Program-made: the position numbers and the translations under genes | Assembly (NCBI GenBank): GCA_030068075.1 | Contig: CM057835.1 | Location: forward strand, 40,418,715-40,482,714 | Length of the DNA: 64,000 nucleotides | Origin: Paguma larvata | Taxonomy: Eukaryota > Chordata > Mammalia > Carnivora > Viverridae | Direction: 5' to 3' | The notes under the pieces: generated by a model | Told to the model about the DNA's origin: nothing | What the model saw: only the letters and a program-made list of their open reading frames with translations | The model's database searches: none | Shown here: positions 1 through 11,327 of the stretch, piece after piece | How the letters are laid out: each line of letters opens with the position of its first letter | Numbering within the stretch: position 1 is the first letter of the stretch

Positions 1-1815
1 TAACTTTTGTTTGCTCCCAACTTTTTAAAAAAAACTTCCCTGCCTCTTTTTGGAGATATGGAAAGAGACAGAGAACATTTTAGCAGAGCTGTAGAGATCA
101 ATATTATTTTATCTTTGGAAAATAGTGAACCCTGTCTTAATGGAACCTGTATGTTTTATCTTGAAACCTCTTATTGCCATTTCTATATATTCCAGAAAGT
201 TGTTCAGACTGACAGCTAGGGTATCTGGGAAAATGGTTAACTTCCACATATCATCTTCCCAAGAAATTCTGTGAAGCTCTGTGCTGTGCACTTTTGCCTA
301 TCACAGGCACATGTTTTGAATTAAAAGTAAAAGTAATGATATTTTAACCAGAAAGATTTACATAATTAGCAACAAAAATCTAAACAAATGAAGTGAGAAG
401 ACTTGCCAAGAGGAATTCTCTTGAAGAGGTGAATACTGGGTTCGTCATTAACAGAGAGAGGAAAAAAGAAGCCGCAGAATCGTCTATGAACAAGCACAGC
501 AGTGACAATTTCTAGCTCCTTATGTATGCTCATATGGACGTCACACCTACCTCTAGAAGAGCTACTACCCTGTTTTAGTCACATTTATTTTAAATGCTTA
601 TGTTCCCCTCCTAGTGTATATGAAAGAAGCCTACAGGGAAGGAAGCATGCTCTACTCATTTTCAAACAGTAAAGGAATAAATAAACAAATGATTGTGTGT
701 GTGCGATTAGTTTGCTAAAGAGAGAAGAAAGGCTGACCTTGACAAGCATTTATGGTGATGGCTTCTTTGAAACAAAGCTGGCTTAGGTGGATGTTTCAGA
801 TTCATGTCCTGGAAAGTCAACTGTGAGATGGATACTTTTAGGGTCAGCCCTTGGGATCTACAGTTCTGAAAGGGAGGCACTGAGGCAGGACAGAAGGAGA
901 TGTTGAGAATGCAATTCCAATCATAGCCTCAGCCAAACGCATGGAGAGAGCGCTGCAGCTAGAACGACCTTCCAGCATTATAGGCCAACTTGTCAGGACT
1001 CTGTATGCCGTCATTGATGACCCATTGGGTGTTGGGCAGCCTGGGAAGGGGGAATAACTTCTCTGCAGTGACTCTGTGCGATGAGGCAATCTCTGATGTT
1101 CCTGGCAGTTGAGAGCTGTCTACTTGTCAGCACTCTGCAGCTGGGGCAACTTCAATGATGTACTCCTTCATCGATAGGGTTCTGGGTGGTATATTACAGT
1201 GTCCATGGCAGTGGAATAAAACTAGATTATAAAGACCATGGCATTCAGAAAGAAGGATTTAGAGGAGATAAAATTATCAATGGTGAACACGTGTCTTTTT
1301 TTTAGGGCACAATATACCATAAAGTTCTCTCTACCGTTCATACGCAGGTTGCAAAAGACTGGGCGGAGAGATCAAAGCTGAAGGAGTTAGTTTAGAAAGT
1401 TGTTTGAGTGATTCTGTCATGAGGCAATGAGGACCTGAGAAAACTAAAATCCACAGAGATAAGCTGAATTGAAGCTGATGCCTGAATTAATTGAGGGGTT
1501 GGAGAGGTCTGCCCCAGAAAGTTTTCAGCTTCTATGTTTCACTCTGTCTATATTTTGCACTTAATATGAGGTACACATTATTATAATTTTATTCTATAGC
1601 ACAACAACTAGGTACTTTGAGAGTTTAGATGCATCATCCGAGTCTTCCTTTCTGGAAAGGGAGGAAGACTAGATTTGTCTGACTGTGGAGACCGTACTTT
1701 TTTACACCTAATCACATATCTTTTCTGTGAACTGATAGGCTAGAGCATACATTTCATCTTTGAAGTGCAAATTGGCTAGAGGATGACATGGAAATATGAT
1801 GATAAAAGAAAATGA
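1..1815. other. Unassigned non-coding sequence
   Basis: No repeat family or gene is recognised here. The frames are short and show no domain. Positions about 840-1160 are less AT-rich than the surroundings and contain an 81-codon antisense frame (844-1089) with no recognisable motif. It could be an old, unrecognised repeat. Confidence 0.5.
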
Positions 1816-2010
1816 GGGGCGCTTGGGTGACTCTGTCAGCTAAGTCAGACGCTTAGCTCGAGCTCACAGTTGTGAGATCAAGCCCCGTGTTGAGCTCTGA
1901 AAGGAGTGTGGAACTTGCTAAGATTCTCTCTCTCCCTTTCACTTTGCTCCTCCCCCCACTTGTGCACACACGCTCTCTCTCAAAATAAATAAATAAACAT
2001 TAAAAAAAAG
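1816..2010 (+). mobile_element. CAN-SINE, old diverged copy
   Basis: The copy starts with a GGGGCGC head and a diverged tRNA-like part. It continues through a CT-rich stretch near 1925-1980 and ends in AAATAAATAAATAAACATT followed by poly-A. It is much more diverged than the youngest copies in this window, and the body is shortened. It is a non-autonomous element copied by L1 machinery and has no protein product. Confidence 0.85.
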
Positions 2011-2104
2011 AAAACGAAAGGAGAATATTCTGATTTGCATTAGTGAGAAACGAAGATTTCTAAAAAGATACAAAATTTGTCAGGTAAGAGAATAAGAATA
2101 ACAC

Positions 2105-2285
2105 CGTCATTATGCACTGGAACTATGCTTTAAAGAAAGTATACTTAAATCTTCAGAAAAACTCTATAGGACAGATATTATTATAATCTTCATTCTATAC
2201 ATAAGAAAACTGGCTCTTAGAGAAATCAAATAAACTACTTGAGGTCAAGCAGCTACTTAACGGTGGAACTGGATCTTTTTACATC
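2105..2285 (-). mobile_element. MIR relic, antisense
   Basis: This matches the reverse complement of the MIR core. A stretch resembling 'attattat..cattctatacataagaaaactg' is followed by a gaggtcaagcagct stretch, as in the conserved MIR segment. It is ancient and carries many substitutions. Confidence 0.65.
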
Positions 2286-2952
2286 AAGATTGCCCGACTT
2301 TAAAGCCACTTAGGTCATGCCTTATTAAAATTTGCTTCCTTATCAACGGGGAGTATTTTTCTGTGAAGTTGCTTAAACAATTGCTAATCTATGTCCTCCC
2401 CTTTTGAATATCCATCAATCACTTTGCTAATCTTGCTTTTTAAAAATTTGTGTCTGGCTAATTATCATTTTATAAAATGCGTACTTTGGAGGACTCCACC
2501 AAATCTTCATATAGGATATAAATGTGTGTTTAAGGTGCTTATATTGAGTCAGAAGGAGACTTTCCTGTGTTAGCTGTTTAGGGCTGCCATGGCAAAGTAC
2601 TGACCATGGACTGGATGGCTCCAAACAACAGAAATGTATTTTCTGCCAGTTCTAGGGGCTGGAAGTCTCAAGTCAAGATGTTGGTAGAACAACTCAGGCT
2701 CTGAAATGTATAGAGGAATCATCGCTGGCCTCTTTCTAGGTTCTGGCATTTGCTGGCAATCCTGGATGTTCTTTGGCTTATCCATGTGTCACTCCAGTCC
2801 TCTGTTTTACATGTTCTTCTCTCTGTGTCTCCATCTTCAAGGGGCCGTCTTATACGTACAACAGTGATGTTATACTGAAGGCCCACTCTACTCCAGCATG
2901 ACTCCATCTTTTCTCTTTGATCTTATTCAGTTGTGTAGGAAAGGGAATTTCT

Positions 2953-3110
2953 CTTTTTCCTTCCTTCCTTCCTTTCCTCTTTCCTTCCTTCCTTCTTCCT
3001 TCCTTCCTTCCTTCCTTCCTTCCTTCCTTCTTCCTTCCTTCCTTCCTTCCTTTCTTCTTCTTCCTTCCTTTCTTTCTTTCTTTCTCTCCTTCTTCCTTCC
3101 TTCCTTTCTT
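2953..3110. repeat. (TTCC)n / (TTTC)n microsatellite
   Basis: An imperfect run of TTCC units with TTTC and TTC interruptions. It directly abuts the T-rich (antisense poly-A) end of the SINE at 3111-3329. It therefore most likely grew from the SINE tail rather than from the flanking LTR. Length variation between individuals is likely. Confidence 0.95.
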
Positions 3111-3329
3111 TCTTTATTCAGAGATAGAGTGAGTATGCACAAGTCAGGGAGGGGAAGATACACACAGACACACACACACAGACACCATACACACACAGAA
3201 TCCAAAGCAGGCTTCAGTCTCTGAGCTATCAGCAAAGACCCAGACGTAGGGCTTGAACTCACGAACTGTGAGATCACGACCTGAGCTGAAGTTGGAGGCT
3301 TAACTGACTGAGCCACCCAGGTGCCCCCC
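3111..3329 (-). mobile_element. CAN-SINE inserted in the 2566-3393 LTR
   Basis: On the + strand it reads tail to head: GA-rich stretch, CAGGCTTCAGTCTCTGAGCT, TTGAACTCACGAACTGTGAG, and the reversed head CTGAGCCACCCAGGTGCCCC. It also holds a short CA-rich stretch near 3160-3200. It interrupts the older LTR and carries the TTCC tail at 2953-3110. Confidence 0.9.
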
Positions 3330-3393
3330 ACGCCCTCCCAAAAAGTATTGGAGAGTATGTCTTTTTGGGGGGCACACGGTTCAACTTATAATA

Positions 3394-4590
3394 CTTGCAT
3401 ACACAAAATCGACATATGTGATCAAAATAATTTTGTTTTGTGCCATGTTTGTAAAAAAAAAAATAGATGAAGCTTTGCTAGGCACATTCCATTATCGCAT
3501 TCTTTAACTATTTAATCTATCTGAACAAATTAGAATCAGATAGATAGCAAATTATCCCTAATGGACCAGAATCTAACACTTTATCTCTTCTTTGTATGGA
3601 ATTCCGACTGATATTATTGAGTGTACTCTTGTGGGGAGCAAAGAACTTTACTGATATTACTTATGATTTTGTTATTCCCTGTGGGCTGCATTTTCTTTTT
3701 GCTCATTTAGATAAGTTCTCCTGGAACACAGAGTCAAAACTTGTAGGGTAGGCTTGGGGAATTTGTTCTTCCTAAAGTGCTTTATTCTAATTATATTTTT
3801 TATTACTCGTATTGTAAATGAGACAGACTGAAGAGGCATTGCCAGACTAATTTTTTTCAGCTTTTGTAATTTGAATTACTCTCCTTCCATATGCATCTAA
3901 TTATAAGAATTTCTTAGATGTAGATATCAAAGAATTTTAATATTTAATTTTGCCCCTAGGAATATGATGAGCAAGGTCTTATGTTTATTAAATTGGTCTT
4001 AGGACAGGCAGCCCTAAAGTCAGATGCTATGATGCATGATTTGTGTTTAGATATCATTAAACCCATGGATAAATTATGTGATTATTTCATACATCTGTAG
4101 CATGGAAATTAGACCTCTTAATTGTCAAGTGTAATTATCTATTTCCAGGTTTCAGCCTTCTTTACATTTCTGCACATCCTACGACTTCTCTCAAACTCTT
4201 TTTTTATTTCTCGTGCCCGCTACATACTCGCTTGTGCTTTATCCATGAATACTCCTTTTTAGCATCCTTTCTGCCTTCTCATCTACTGTCTACCCCCATG
4301 CATTGTATTTATTACAAAATATAAGCCTTTTATCCTTATGATTTTGTGTGCGCTGCGAAATTGTTGCATATCTATATACCAGTGTTGCCCAAATCTACTT
4401 CTCTAGTGTTGATATCACCAAGTCTTTGACCTCAGTTGCCTCCTGGTTATACCCGGATGTTTATATGTATTTTTGTGTATAAAATGCACCATCTTCACTA
4501 TCTTTTCTACAAAACTGCTTTAGTAGTAAGGTAGATATCATTCATTTCTCAGTTTACATTGTTTTCCATGTAATTTTTCAATCCCTCCCC
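3394..4590. other. Unassigned non-coding sequence
   Basis: AT-rich. No coding region, recent repeat or RNA gene is seen. Positions about 4140-4480 are more pyrimidine-rich and may be an old LINE fragment, but I could not place it. Confidence 0.45.
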
Positions 4591-4591
4591 C

Positions 4592-4975
4592 AAAACACAA
4601 AGTATATTTCCCCCCTTGGATTCTGAGCTAGCTAATGAGGTGACTTGGTGTAGCCAATGGGATACTAAAAGAAAAAGCTTTTTCAACATGTAGGGACTTA
4701 AATGTGCTTGAACATATTCTTTGGCACCTTTATTATTGCCATGAGAATACCATGCCCTGGCTAGCTTGCTGGCTCAAGGAGGCTGTGAGAATCATATAGA
4801 AGACCTATGTTTAAGGTAGAACTGGCCAAACTCAGTAGTTCCACTGATGCATGAGTGAATTCAACTGACAAAAATAGAGACAACCTGGTAAGATGTGTGA
4901 GAATTAAATTGTTATTTTGGCATATCGCTGATTTTTTATGGTTGTTATGCAGCAAAAGTCATCTCATGCAAAAAC
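4592..4975 (+). mobile_element. Probable old LTR (ERVL-MaLR-like), sense
   Basis: The order of segments fits an old mammalian LTR: a GTAGCCAATGGGATA stretch, then GCCATGAGAATACCATGCCC with GGCTAGCTTGCTGGCTC, and near the 3' end TTTTTATGGTTGTTATGCAGC. It is heavily diverged and the ends are approximate. The family call is from memory. Confidence 0.5.
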
Positions 4976-6429
4976 TGGTACTTGAAGTGGAATGCTAATA
5001 AAACAAAAAAACTAAAATATGTGGCATGGATTTTATGCCTAGATGGTAAGTTAAAAAAGAAGCTGATATAGGGGGCTTAAAAATGGTAGCCCATATGATA
5101 TAGGCCATGAAATATTTGTAAACACTTCCCTCTGTGATCCTTGGGAAGACAGATATCAGATGTAATTAATCTGTAGATTTGGGTAACATGGACTCCAACA
5201 GAGTGCAGAATGAAGATCTAACTTCATTTAGATGGGTTTAATCAGGTAATAAAAGTGAGACATGAGCTCAGAAAAGAAATATCCAATGAGCAAACATAAT
5301 GAAGAGGCAGTAGAGAGCTTCCATAATGTACTGGTTTATAAAACTCATTAAAATTCTTCAGGCCCTCTAACCTGGCAAAACAGTAAAATGTTACCAAGGC
5401 CCCACAGAACCCTAATGGGCCAATACTACTCAGAGCCTTAGAAATATGGCCACATATTTCTGACTGTGATCAAATAAGTAAAACACTTGGATTTGGGGAC
5501 ACTTGGCTAAAATACCACTAGCCAGGGCTAAAAAGGACTGAAGCTGTTTAATATCTAAAATAACTTTTGGGTTCCCAATTTTTCAGGCAGAAATTAGTCA
5601 AAAGAAAGGGGGCACATCCTTTAACAACCTCTTCAGAAATGGACAAAGATGATGACAAAGGTCTAATCCCCTAATGTGACTGAGAGCCACTCCCAGGAAC
5701 CAGAACTGGGACCTAATTAAAGAAGAATTGACTTCCAGAGGCCGGGGGCGTGGAAACACTTGCATAGCAGGAATTCTGAGTTGCCAAGGAGTAGTGACTT
5801 CTGTGTACTTTTCTTTTCTTCTTTCTTCAAATGGGAGTGTGTTTTAGAGTTCTCTGGTTTCTATTCCAAAAATTATGTGTTGTATGCATGAGTTCAAAGA
5901 ATTTACTTGGATGTTGTTTGTCTCTTTGTCTCTCTCTCTCTTCTCTCTATTTCAATTTATAGGTCTCTAAATCAAGAGAATGCATGTTGATATATATACT
6001 TGATATACTTCACCAGATCCAAGACTTTGAGCCTGATATTATGGTTAGTTAAGGCTTTCAAGGATTTTTGGATAGAGTGAGGATGAGTATATTTTGCATG
6101 TGGGATAAGTGTGTGTTACTATGGCCAAAAGGGACTCTCTCAGGTATATTTTAAGGAAGAGGCAGAGAACATTTGTTAGGCATTATCAAGTTCTGAAGGT
6201 AGCAGATTCTGTACTTGAGAATATTACTCGAACTCATTTACCAAGTGACATGGAAACCTGAGAGCTAGCTTTCAGTATGGCTTTTAGGCAGATCTAAGGT
6301 GCATTGCAAGTAGCTCTATCTCTTGAGTCAGATTTATTTAGGAGGTCTTTTTGATTCTGTGGTGGGAAAAGATGTGACGCAAGCTGTAATAGAAAAATTA
6401 TAACAAATACTTTTGTGTTTCTCGAGCAA
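4976..6429. other. Unassigned, possibly decayed retroviral internal sequence
   Basis: This lies between a probable LTR (4592-4975) and the ERVL-type pol relic starting near 6430, all on the + strand. It could be the decayed gag/pol part of the same provirus. I see no recognisable motif that proves it. Confidence 0.3.
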
Positions 6430-6661
6430 GTCCCCATGCCATCTGTAGCACCATTCATAAATCAACTTCTGTTGTTCTGTTAAGAACTAATATTGAATAA
6501 CTGTGTAACCATGAGATATCAAGCATCTGTGCCGTCAGAGATACACATCATGGGTAAAGTGAATCAGATCATAAATGTAGGTAGGCCCAGTAGCAATCTA
6601 CTGTTAGATGAAAGTGATATGTCTGTGATAGGCATGATCAATGTCAAAGGCACAAGAAGAT

Positions 6662-6885
6662 GGGGTGCCTGGGTGCCTCAGTTGTTTGAGTGTCCGACTC
6701 TTGATTTCAACGCAGGTCGTGATCTCACAGTTCATGAGTTCAAGGCCTGCATCAGGCTCTGTGCTGACAGTGCAGCCTCTGCTTGGGATTCTCTCTCACT
6801 GTCTCTCTCTCTGTCTCTCCTCCACTCGTTTGTGTGCACACACACTCTTTTTCACAAAATAAATAAATAAACATAAACAAAAAAG
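6662..6885 (+). mobile_element. CAN-SINE in the ERVL relic
   Basis: Head GGGGTGCCTGGGTGCCTCAG, tRNA-like part with GTTCATGAGTTCAAGGCC, CT-rich stretch 6780-6830, then AAATAAATAAATAAACAT. It is an older subtype: the segment after the tRNA-like part reads GACTCTTGATTTC. A good TSD was not found. Confidence 0.9.
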
Positions 6886-7683
6886 ATACATGAAATTTCA
6901 TTAACAGATGGGCCACACGTTAACTATAGTCATCCACCACAGTTACAGTGCTGCTTATCGGCCTATCTTCATCTTATATCTATGCCAGAATGGAGTGGGT
7001 TCTCTTATAACAAGCTGACAGAAATGGGAAAAATCAAGGCTGGTTCATAGAGACATCAGTTTGGTGTGTTGGGGCTAACTGAAAATGGACTGCTGATGCA
7101 CAGTATTCACACTTAGAAGTGGCCCTGAATGATGATGCTGAAGGAAAATTCGTACAAAGGGTTTCACACTATGCACATGGTCATCAACATTGTAGAGCAA
7201 GAGATGTACCTAAAGCAAGAATGTAGACAGATTAGTCAGACGGGTTGGAGAATAAAGTTTGGAAGATAAGTGTAAGAAGGCCTGTGAAGAGGTGTGTGGA
7301 TGGATAAATAGGAGTGGGTACAACATGTGTAAGGTTTTTATATCACTCATTTATGCTTTGTAGAATTGACCTGCCTTTATCCAATAGAAGAAGCACTAAA
7401 TAACCAAGTAAATAGAATTACACAGCGCAGTGTGATTAGTTATTGGCCAATCATTGCTGGTAAATTAAACAAATGGATGCAGTAACCACGATGACAAGGA
7501 CGAGGGCAATACATAAACCCAAAGCCTGAATCACCTCATGAAGATGTCCACTTACCACTGCTGAGTATCCCAACTGCCAGCAACAGAGACCATTGGTAAG
7601 CCCCTGATATGGCACCATCTTATGAAGGCCAATTTGGTGGCAATTTATTCTCTTGAACCCCTTCTACCCTGAAAGCAATCACT

Positions 7684-7906
7684 TTTTTAAAAAAAGTGTA
7701 TTTGTTTATTGAGAGACAGAGAGAAAGAGAGAGAGAATGAGTAGAGAAGGGACAGAGAGAGAGAGAGGGAAAGACAGAGAATCCCAAGCAAGCCCCATAC
7801 CCACAACACAGAGTCCCACAGGGGGCTCTATCTCATGAACTGTGAGATCATGACCTGAGCTGAAACCAAGAGTCAGATGCTTAATCAATAGAGCCACCTA
7901 GGCATT
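7684..7906 (-). mobile_element. CAN-SINE with 16-bp TSD
   Basis: Antisense copy with a GAGAGACAGAGAG-type purine stretch, AACTGTGAGATCATGACCTG, and the reversed head ending GGCATTCC. The flanks are CCTGAAAGCAATCACT (7668-7683) and CCTGAAAGCAATTACT (7907-7922), one mismatch in 16. This fixes the boundaries and shows that the SINE landed in the older ERVL relic. Confidence 0.93.
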
Positions 7907-7942
7907 CCTGAAAGCAATTACTCTTGATTGAGATACACAGAT

Positions 7943-8276
7943 TGTCTTAGTCTGCTTGGGATACTATAATAAGATACAAAAGACTAGGTAATTTATAAAC
8001 AATAAGACTTTATTTCTCACAGTTCTGGAAGTTGGAAGTCCAAGATCAGGATGCCAGTGTGGTCAGGTACTGGTGAAGGTCCTCTTCCGTGTTGTAGACT
8101 GTGACTTCTTGCTGGGTCCTCATATGGTGAAAGGAGGGAGGCTAGGTCTCTGGAGCCACTAATTCCATTCATGACAGCTTTCATGACCTAAACACTTCCC
8201 AAAGGCCCCACCTCCCAATACCATCACACTGATATTTCAACATATGAATTTGGGGGAACACGAACATTTATAATAC
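7943..8276 (-). mobile_element. ERVL-MaLR LTR (MLT1/MST-like), antisense
   Basis: It begins TGTCTTAGTCTGCTTGGG. It has the hallmark antisense segments TTTCTCACAGTTCTGGAAG, CCCAAAGGCCCCACCTCCCA and TTTCAACATATGAATTTG in the correct order. At about 330 bp it is near the usual length for a MaLR LTR. It is a solo LTR on the strand opposite to the adjoining ERVL pol relic. Confidence 0.85.
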
Positions 8277-8704
8277 AAAGACCTTCAACCACTGATACTG
8301 AATGCTGCACAACATCACATCAAACTAAGGAGTCCACTTCTTAGCAAAGAGGCACAGCAATGGGCAGAAGGCATGGGCTCCCCTGGTCTATCACACACCC
8401 TGAAAATGCCAACCTGATCAAACAGTTTAATGGTCTTTTCAACATTCTGCTGATGTGCCAATTTGAGATACTACCCTTTAAAGAAAAGATATTGTCTTTT
8501 AGGATGAAGTATACATTCTAAATAAATAAGCAATGGTAAACTACTTGAATCCAGGAACCAAAGCGTGGAAGTAGTTGAGTAGTAATTTTTAAAGAAAACT
8601 TACAAATAAGTAAGGGAAAAGTAGAAAAAAAAAAACCCTGAAAAAGATTTCATAGTTTTATACCTAAGATTCAGTGAAGCAAAGTTTTATTCTCCATAAT
8701 ATGG
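8277..8704. other. Unassigned non-coding sequence
   Basis: A short AT-rich gap between two LTRs. No coding region or known repeat was recognised. Confidence 0.4.
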
Positions 8705-9024
8705 TAGGCTGAATCTAAAATGGCTCCCAGTGATCTTAGTCTATGGGTGTTTATGTTCTTGTGTCAGGGATAGGCCTAGTGACCTACTTTTTATAAAGAG
8801 CGCATGACAAAAATGATAGGATGTTGGTTCCTAGATCAAATTAAAGAATATAGTGACTTCTGTCTTGTTCTTATTTATTTTCCCTCTCCCTTTTGCTTTC
8901 ATCTAGTATGTTCTTCATGGCAGGGAAACAAGGATCTGAAGCCAAAAGCTTGTGAGGCACTGAATTCTATCAAAACCATTATTGTGGATTCACCTCAACT
9001 CAAGTCTTAAAACAAAACTATCTC

Positions 9025-10365
9025 CTCACAGGATTAATTGCCGTCTTAACAGTGTAAAATACTATTGTGGTTTTCATTTGCATTTCCTGAATAATTAATA
9101 ATGTTGAACACATTTTTATATACCTGTTGGCCATTTGAATGCCTTCATTGGAGAAATGTCTACTCAAATCTTTCCCCCAGTTTTAAATTGATTTTTTGTT
9201 TGTTTGTTGCTATTGAGTTGTAGGATTTCCTCATGTATTTTGGATATTAATCTCTTATCAGATACATGGCTTACAAATATTTTCTTCCATGGCATAGATT
9301 GCCTTTCACCTTGTTTATTGTTTCTTTGCCATGCAGAAACTTTTTTGTTAGAGGTGTATTTTTGCTTTTATTGTCTGTGATTTATTTTGATGTCCTCCAA
9401 TAACAACATTGCTAAGACTAATGTCAAGAAGCTTTTCCTTTATGTTTTCTTCTAGGAATTTTACAGCTCCAGGCCTTACATTTTAGTTCTTAGTCCGTTT
9501 GAGTTGATTTGTAAAACAATTTTTCTAACGTTTTATTTATTTTTGAAAGACAGACAGAGACAGAGCATGAGTAGGGAGAGATAGAGAGAGGGAAATACAG
9601 AATCTGAAGCAGGCTCCAGGCTCTGAGCTGTCAGCACAGAGCCCGATATGGAGCTTGAACCCATGAACTGTGAGATCATGACCTGAGCAAAAAGTAGAAT
9701 GCTCAGCCGACTGAGCCACCCTGGTGCCCCCATTTGAGTTGATTTTTGTGCATGATGTAGAAGAGTGTTCCAATTTTGTTTATTTATTTATTTTTGCACG
9801 TGGATATCCAGGGTTTTTTTCTATGCCACTTATTGGAAACCATCCTTTTCCAATTGTGTATTCTTGGTTCTCTTGTCAAAGATCAAGTTTTGTCAAAGAT
9901 CAGCTGACCTTATATGGATAAGCTTATTCCTAGACTTTCTAACTTATTCCTTGGGCTCTATGTATATCTTTATGCCAGTGTCATACTGATTTAATTACTA
10001 TATCTCTATAACTTTGAGATCTGGGAGTGCGATGTCTCAAGCTTTTCTCAAGATTATTTTGGATATACTGGGTCTTTTGTTATTCCATATGAATTTTAGG
10101 AGTTTTTTTTCTATTTATGTACAATATACCATTGGGATTTAAATAGGGGTAGCACTGAATCTGTAGATCGCTTTAGGTGGTATGGACAGTAACAATATTA
10201 AGTCTTCCAGTTCATAAACATGGAATATCTTTCCATTCATTTGTGTTTCCTTTAATTTATTTCATAAATATTTATAGTTTTTAGTTTAGAAATTTATCAC
10301 TTCTTTGTTTAAGTTTTACATAAGTATGATATATTTTTTTTGATGCTATTGTAAATCAGTTGTAT
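9025..10365 (-). mobile_element. L1 ORF2 segment, inverted 5' part
   Basis: Antisense LINE-1 ORF2 covering the C-terminal part back into the reverse-transcriptase region. Recognisable antisense stretches are TATTGTGGTTTTCATTTGCA, GCATAGATTGCCTTTCACC, TTTGAGTTGATTTTTGTGCA (after the SINE at 9511-9731) and TTTTGATGCTATTGTAAATC. It is broken by stops. At about 10365 the sequence switches to sense L1 (10366-11165), so the two pieces are read as one insertion with a 5' inversion. Confidence 0.8.
9511..9731 (-). mobile_element. CAN-SINE, felid type, inside L1
   Basis: Antisense copy with GAAGCAGGCTCCAGGCTCTG, GAGCTGTCAGCACAGAGCCC and the reversed head GAGCCACCCTGGTGCCCC. The flanking direct repeat TTTGAGTTGATTT occurs at 9498-9510 and 9733-9745. 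The L1 reads through once the SINE is removed. It is younger than the L1. Confidence 0.92.
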
Positions 10366-11165
10366 ACTGTTCATGGGAATGTAAAATGCTGCAGCAACCT
10401 TGGAAAGCAGTAGGGAGAATTCTTAAAAATTAAAAATAGAACTACCATATGATCCAATAACCCCATGTCTGGGTGGATATTCAAAGAATTGAAATCAAGA
10501 TCTTAAAGAGACACCATATTTCCACGTTCATTGCAGTATTAGTCACAATAGCCAATATATGGAAATGACTTGACTCATCAACTGATAAATAAAGATAATA
10601 TGGTATATACATATAATAAAATATTTTTTAGGCATAAAAAAGAATGCAATCCTGCCATTTTCAGCAACATGGTTGAACCTGGAGGACATTATGGTAAGTG
10701 AAATAAGCCAGTCACAGAGGGACAAACACTGTGTGAATTCACTTATGTGAGATAGATAAAATGGTCAAGCTCATAGAGGCAGGGGACACTATAGCCGCAT
10801 TTCACCCTGAGGTGAGAGTGAAATGGACAGATGTTTTTCAAAGGATATAGTTTCAGTTATACTAAATGACTAAGTTCCAGAATTCTACTGTAAAACACAG
10901 TGCCTCCAGTTCAAAATATGGGTATCATGCACTTCAAAATGTGGTAAAAGGGTAGTTCACGTGTAAACTGTTCTCACTACAAAAATCAAAACAAAAACAG
11001 AGGGACACAAGGTACTTTTTGGAGGTGATGCATATATTTACTTTAATTGTAGTGATGATATTACAGGTGTTTGCATATGTCTAAACTCATCCGCTTGTAC
11101 ACATTTAATATGTACGGTTGTTTGTACATAGATTGTGCCTCAATAAAGCTATTAAAAATAATTTT
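10366..11165 (+). mobile_element. L1 3' end, sense part of the inverted insertion
   Basis: It starts near TACTGTTCATGGGAATGTAA. It carries the end of ORF2 (AAATAGAACTACCATATGATC, then an ATAGCCAATATATGG stretch and an AAGAATGCAATCCTGCCAT stretch) and then an old L1M-type 3' UTR ending GTGCCTCAATAAAGCTATTA. It is not a carnivore-specific young 3' end. It starts roughly where the inverted part at 9025-10365 ends in L1 coordinates. Confidence 0.8.
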
Positions 11166-11327
11166 AAGAGTAAGACTAATTTTGCCCAACACCTTCATTG
11201 CAGTCTTGTGAGAAACTCAGAGCCAGAGGAACAAGATGAAGCATGCCTAGATTCCTCACCCATACAAACTGTGCAATAGAAACATTGTTGTTCTAAGCCA
11301 CTAAGTGTTAGGTTAACATAATGCAAA

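Larger units (their letters stand above)
2566..3393 (-). mobile_element. Old LTR, ERVL-MaLR-like, split by a SINE
   Basis: The left part (2566 to about 2935) begins TGTGTTAGCTGTTTAGGGCT. It carries the antisense pattern of old mammalian solo LTRs: an AACAACAGAAAT stretch, then a TTCTAGGGGCTGGAAGTC stretch. The other end of the LTR (about 3331-3393, GGGGGGCACACGGTTCAAC) lies beyond the inserted TTCC repeat and SINE. No internal retroviral sequence is attached, so it reads as a solo LTR. The exact subfamily is uncertain. Confidence 0.6.
6430..7942 (+). mobile_element. ERVL-type endogenous retrovirus pol relic
   Basis: The non-SINE parts resemble the end of ERVL-class pol. About 6985-7210 resembles an RNase H-like stretch, and about 7545-7620 resembles the start of integrase (zinc-binding region through a GATATGGCACCATC stretch). 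The frame is broken by stops and frameshifts, so nothing functional remains. Two SINEs (6662-6885 and 7684-7906) interrupt it. It stops at an LTR in the opposite orientation at 7943, so that LTR is not its own 3' LTR in its original arrangement. Confidence 0.65.
8705..11327 (+). mobile_element. Old LTR split by an L1 insertion
   Basis: The left half (8705 to about 9024) starts GTAGGCTGAATCTAAAATGG and includes GTGACTTCTGTCTTGTTC. The right half (about 11166-11327) continues with GCCAGAGGAACAAGATGAAG, GATTCCTCACCCATACAAAC and TTGTTGTTCTAAGCCACTAA, the usual 3' part of MLT1-type LTRs. The two halves join into one LTR once the L1 at 9025-11165 is removed. The junctions are approximate. Confidence 0.65.

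Noticed and set aside
2898..3331. Frames of 71-134 codons on both strands
   Set aside because: They are translations of the TTCC repeat and SINE (Ser/Phe/Leu/Pro or Lys/Glu/Arg runs) and not coding.
6493..6870. 125-codon frame
   Set aside because: The first part is ERVL relic and the second is SINE, so it is a chance fusion of two repeats.
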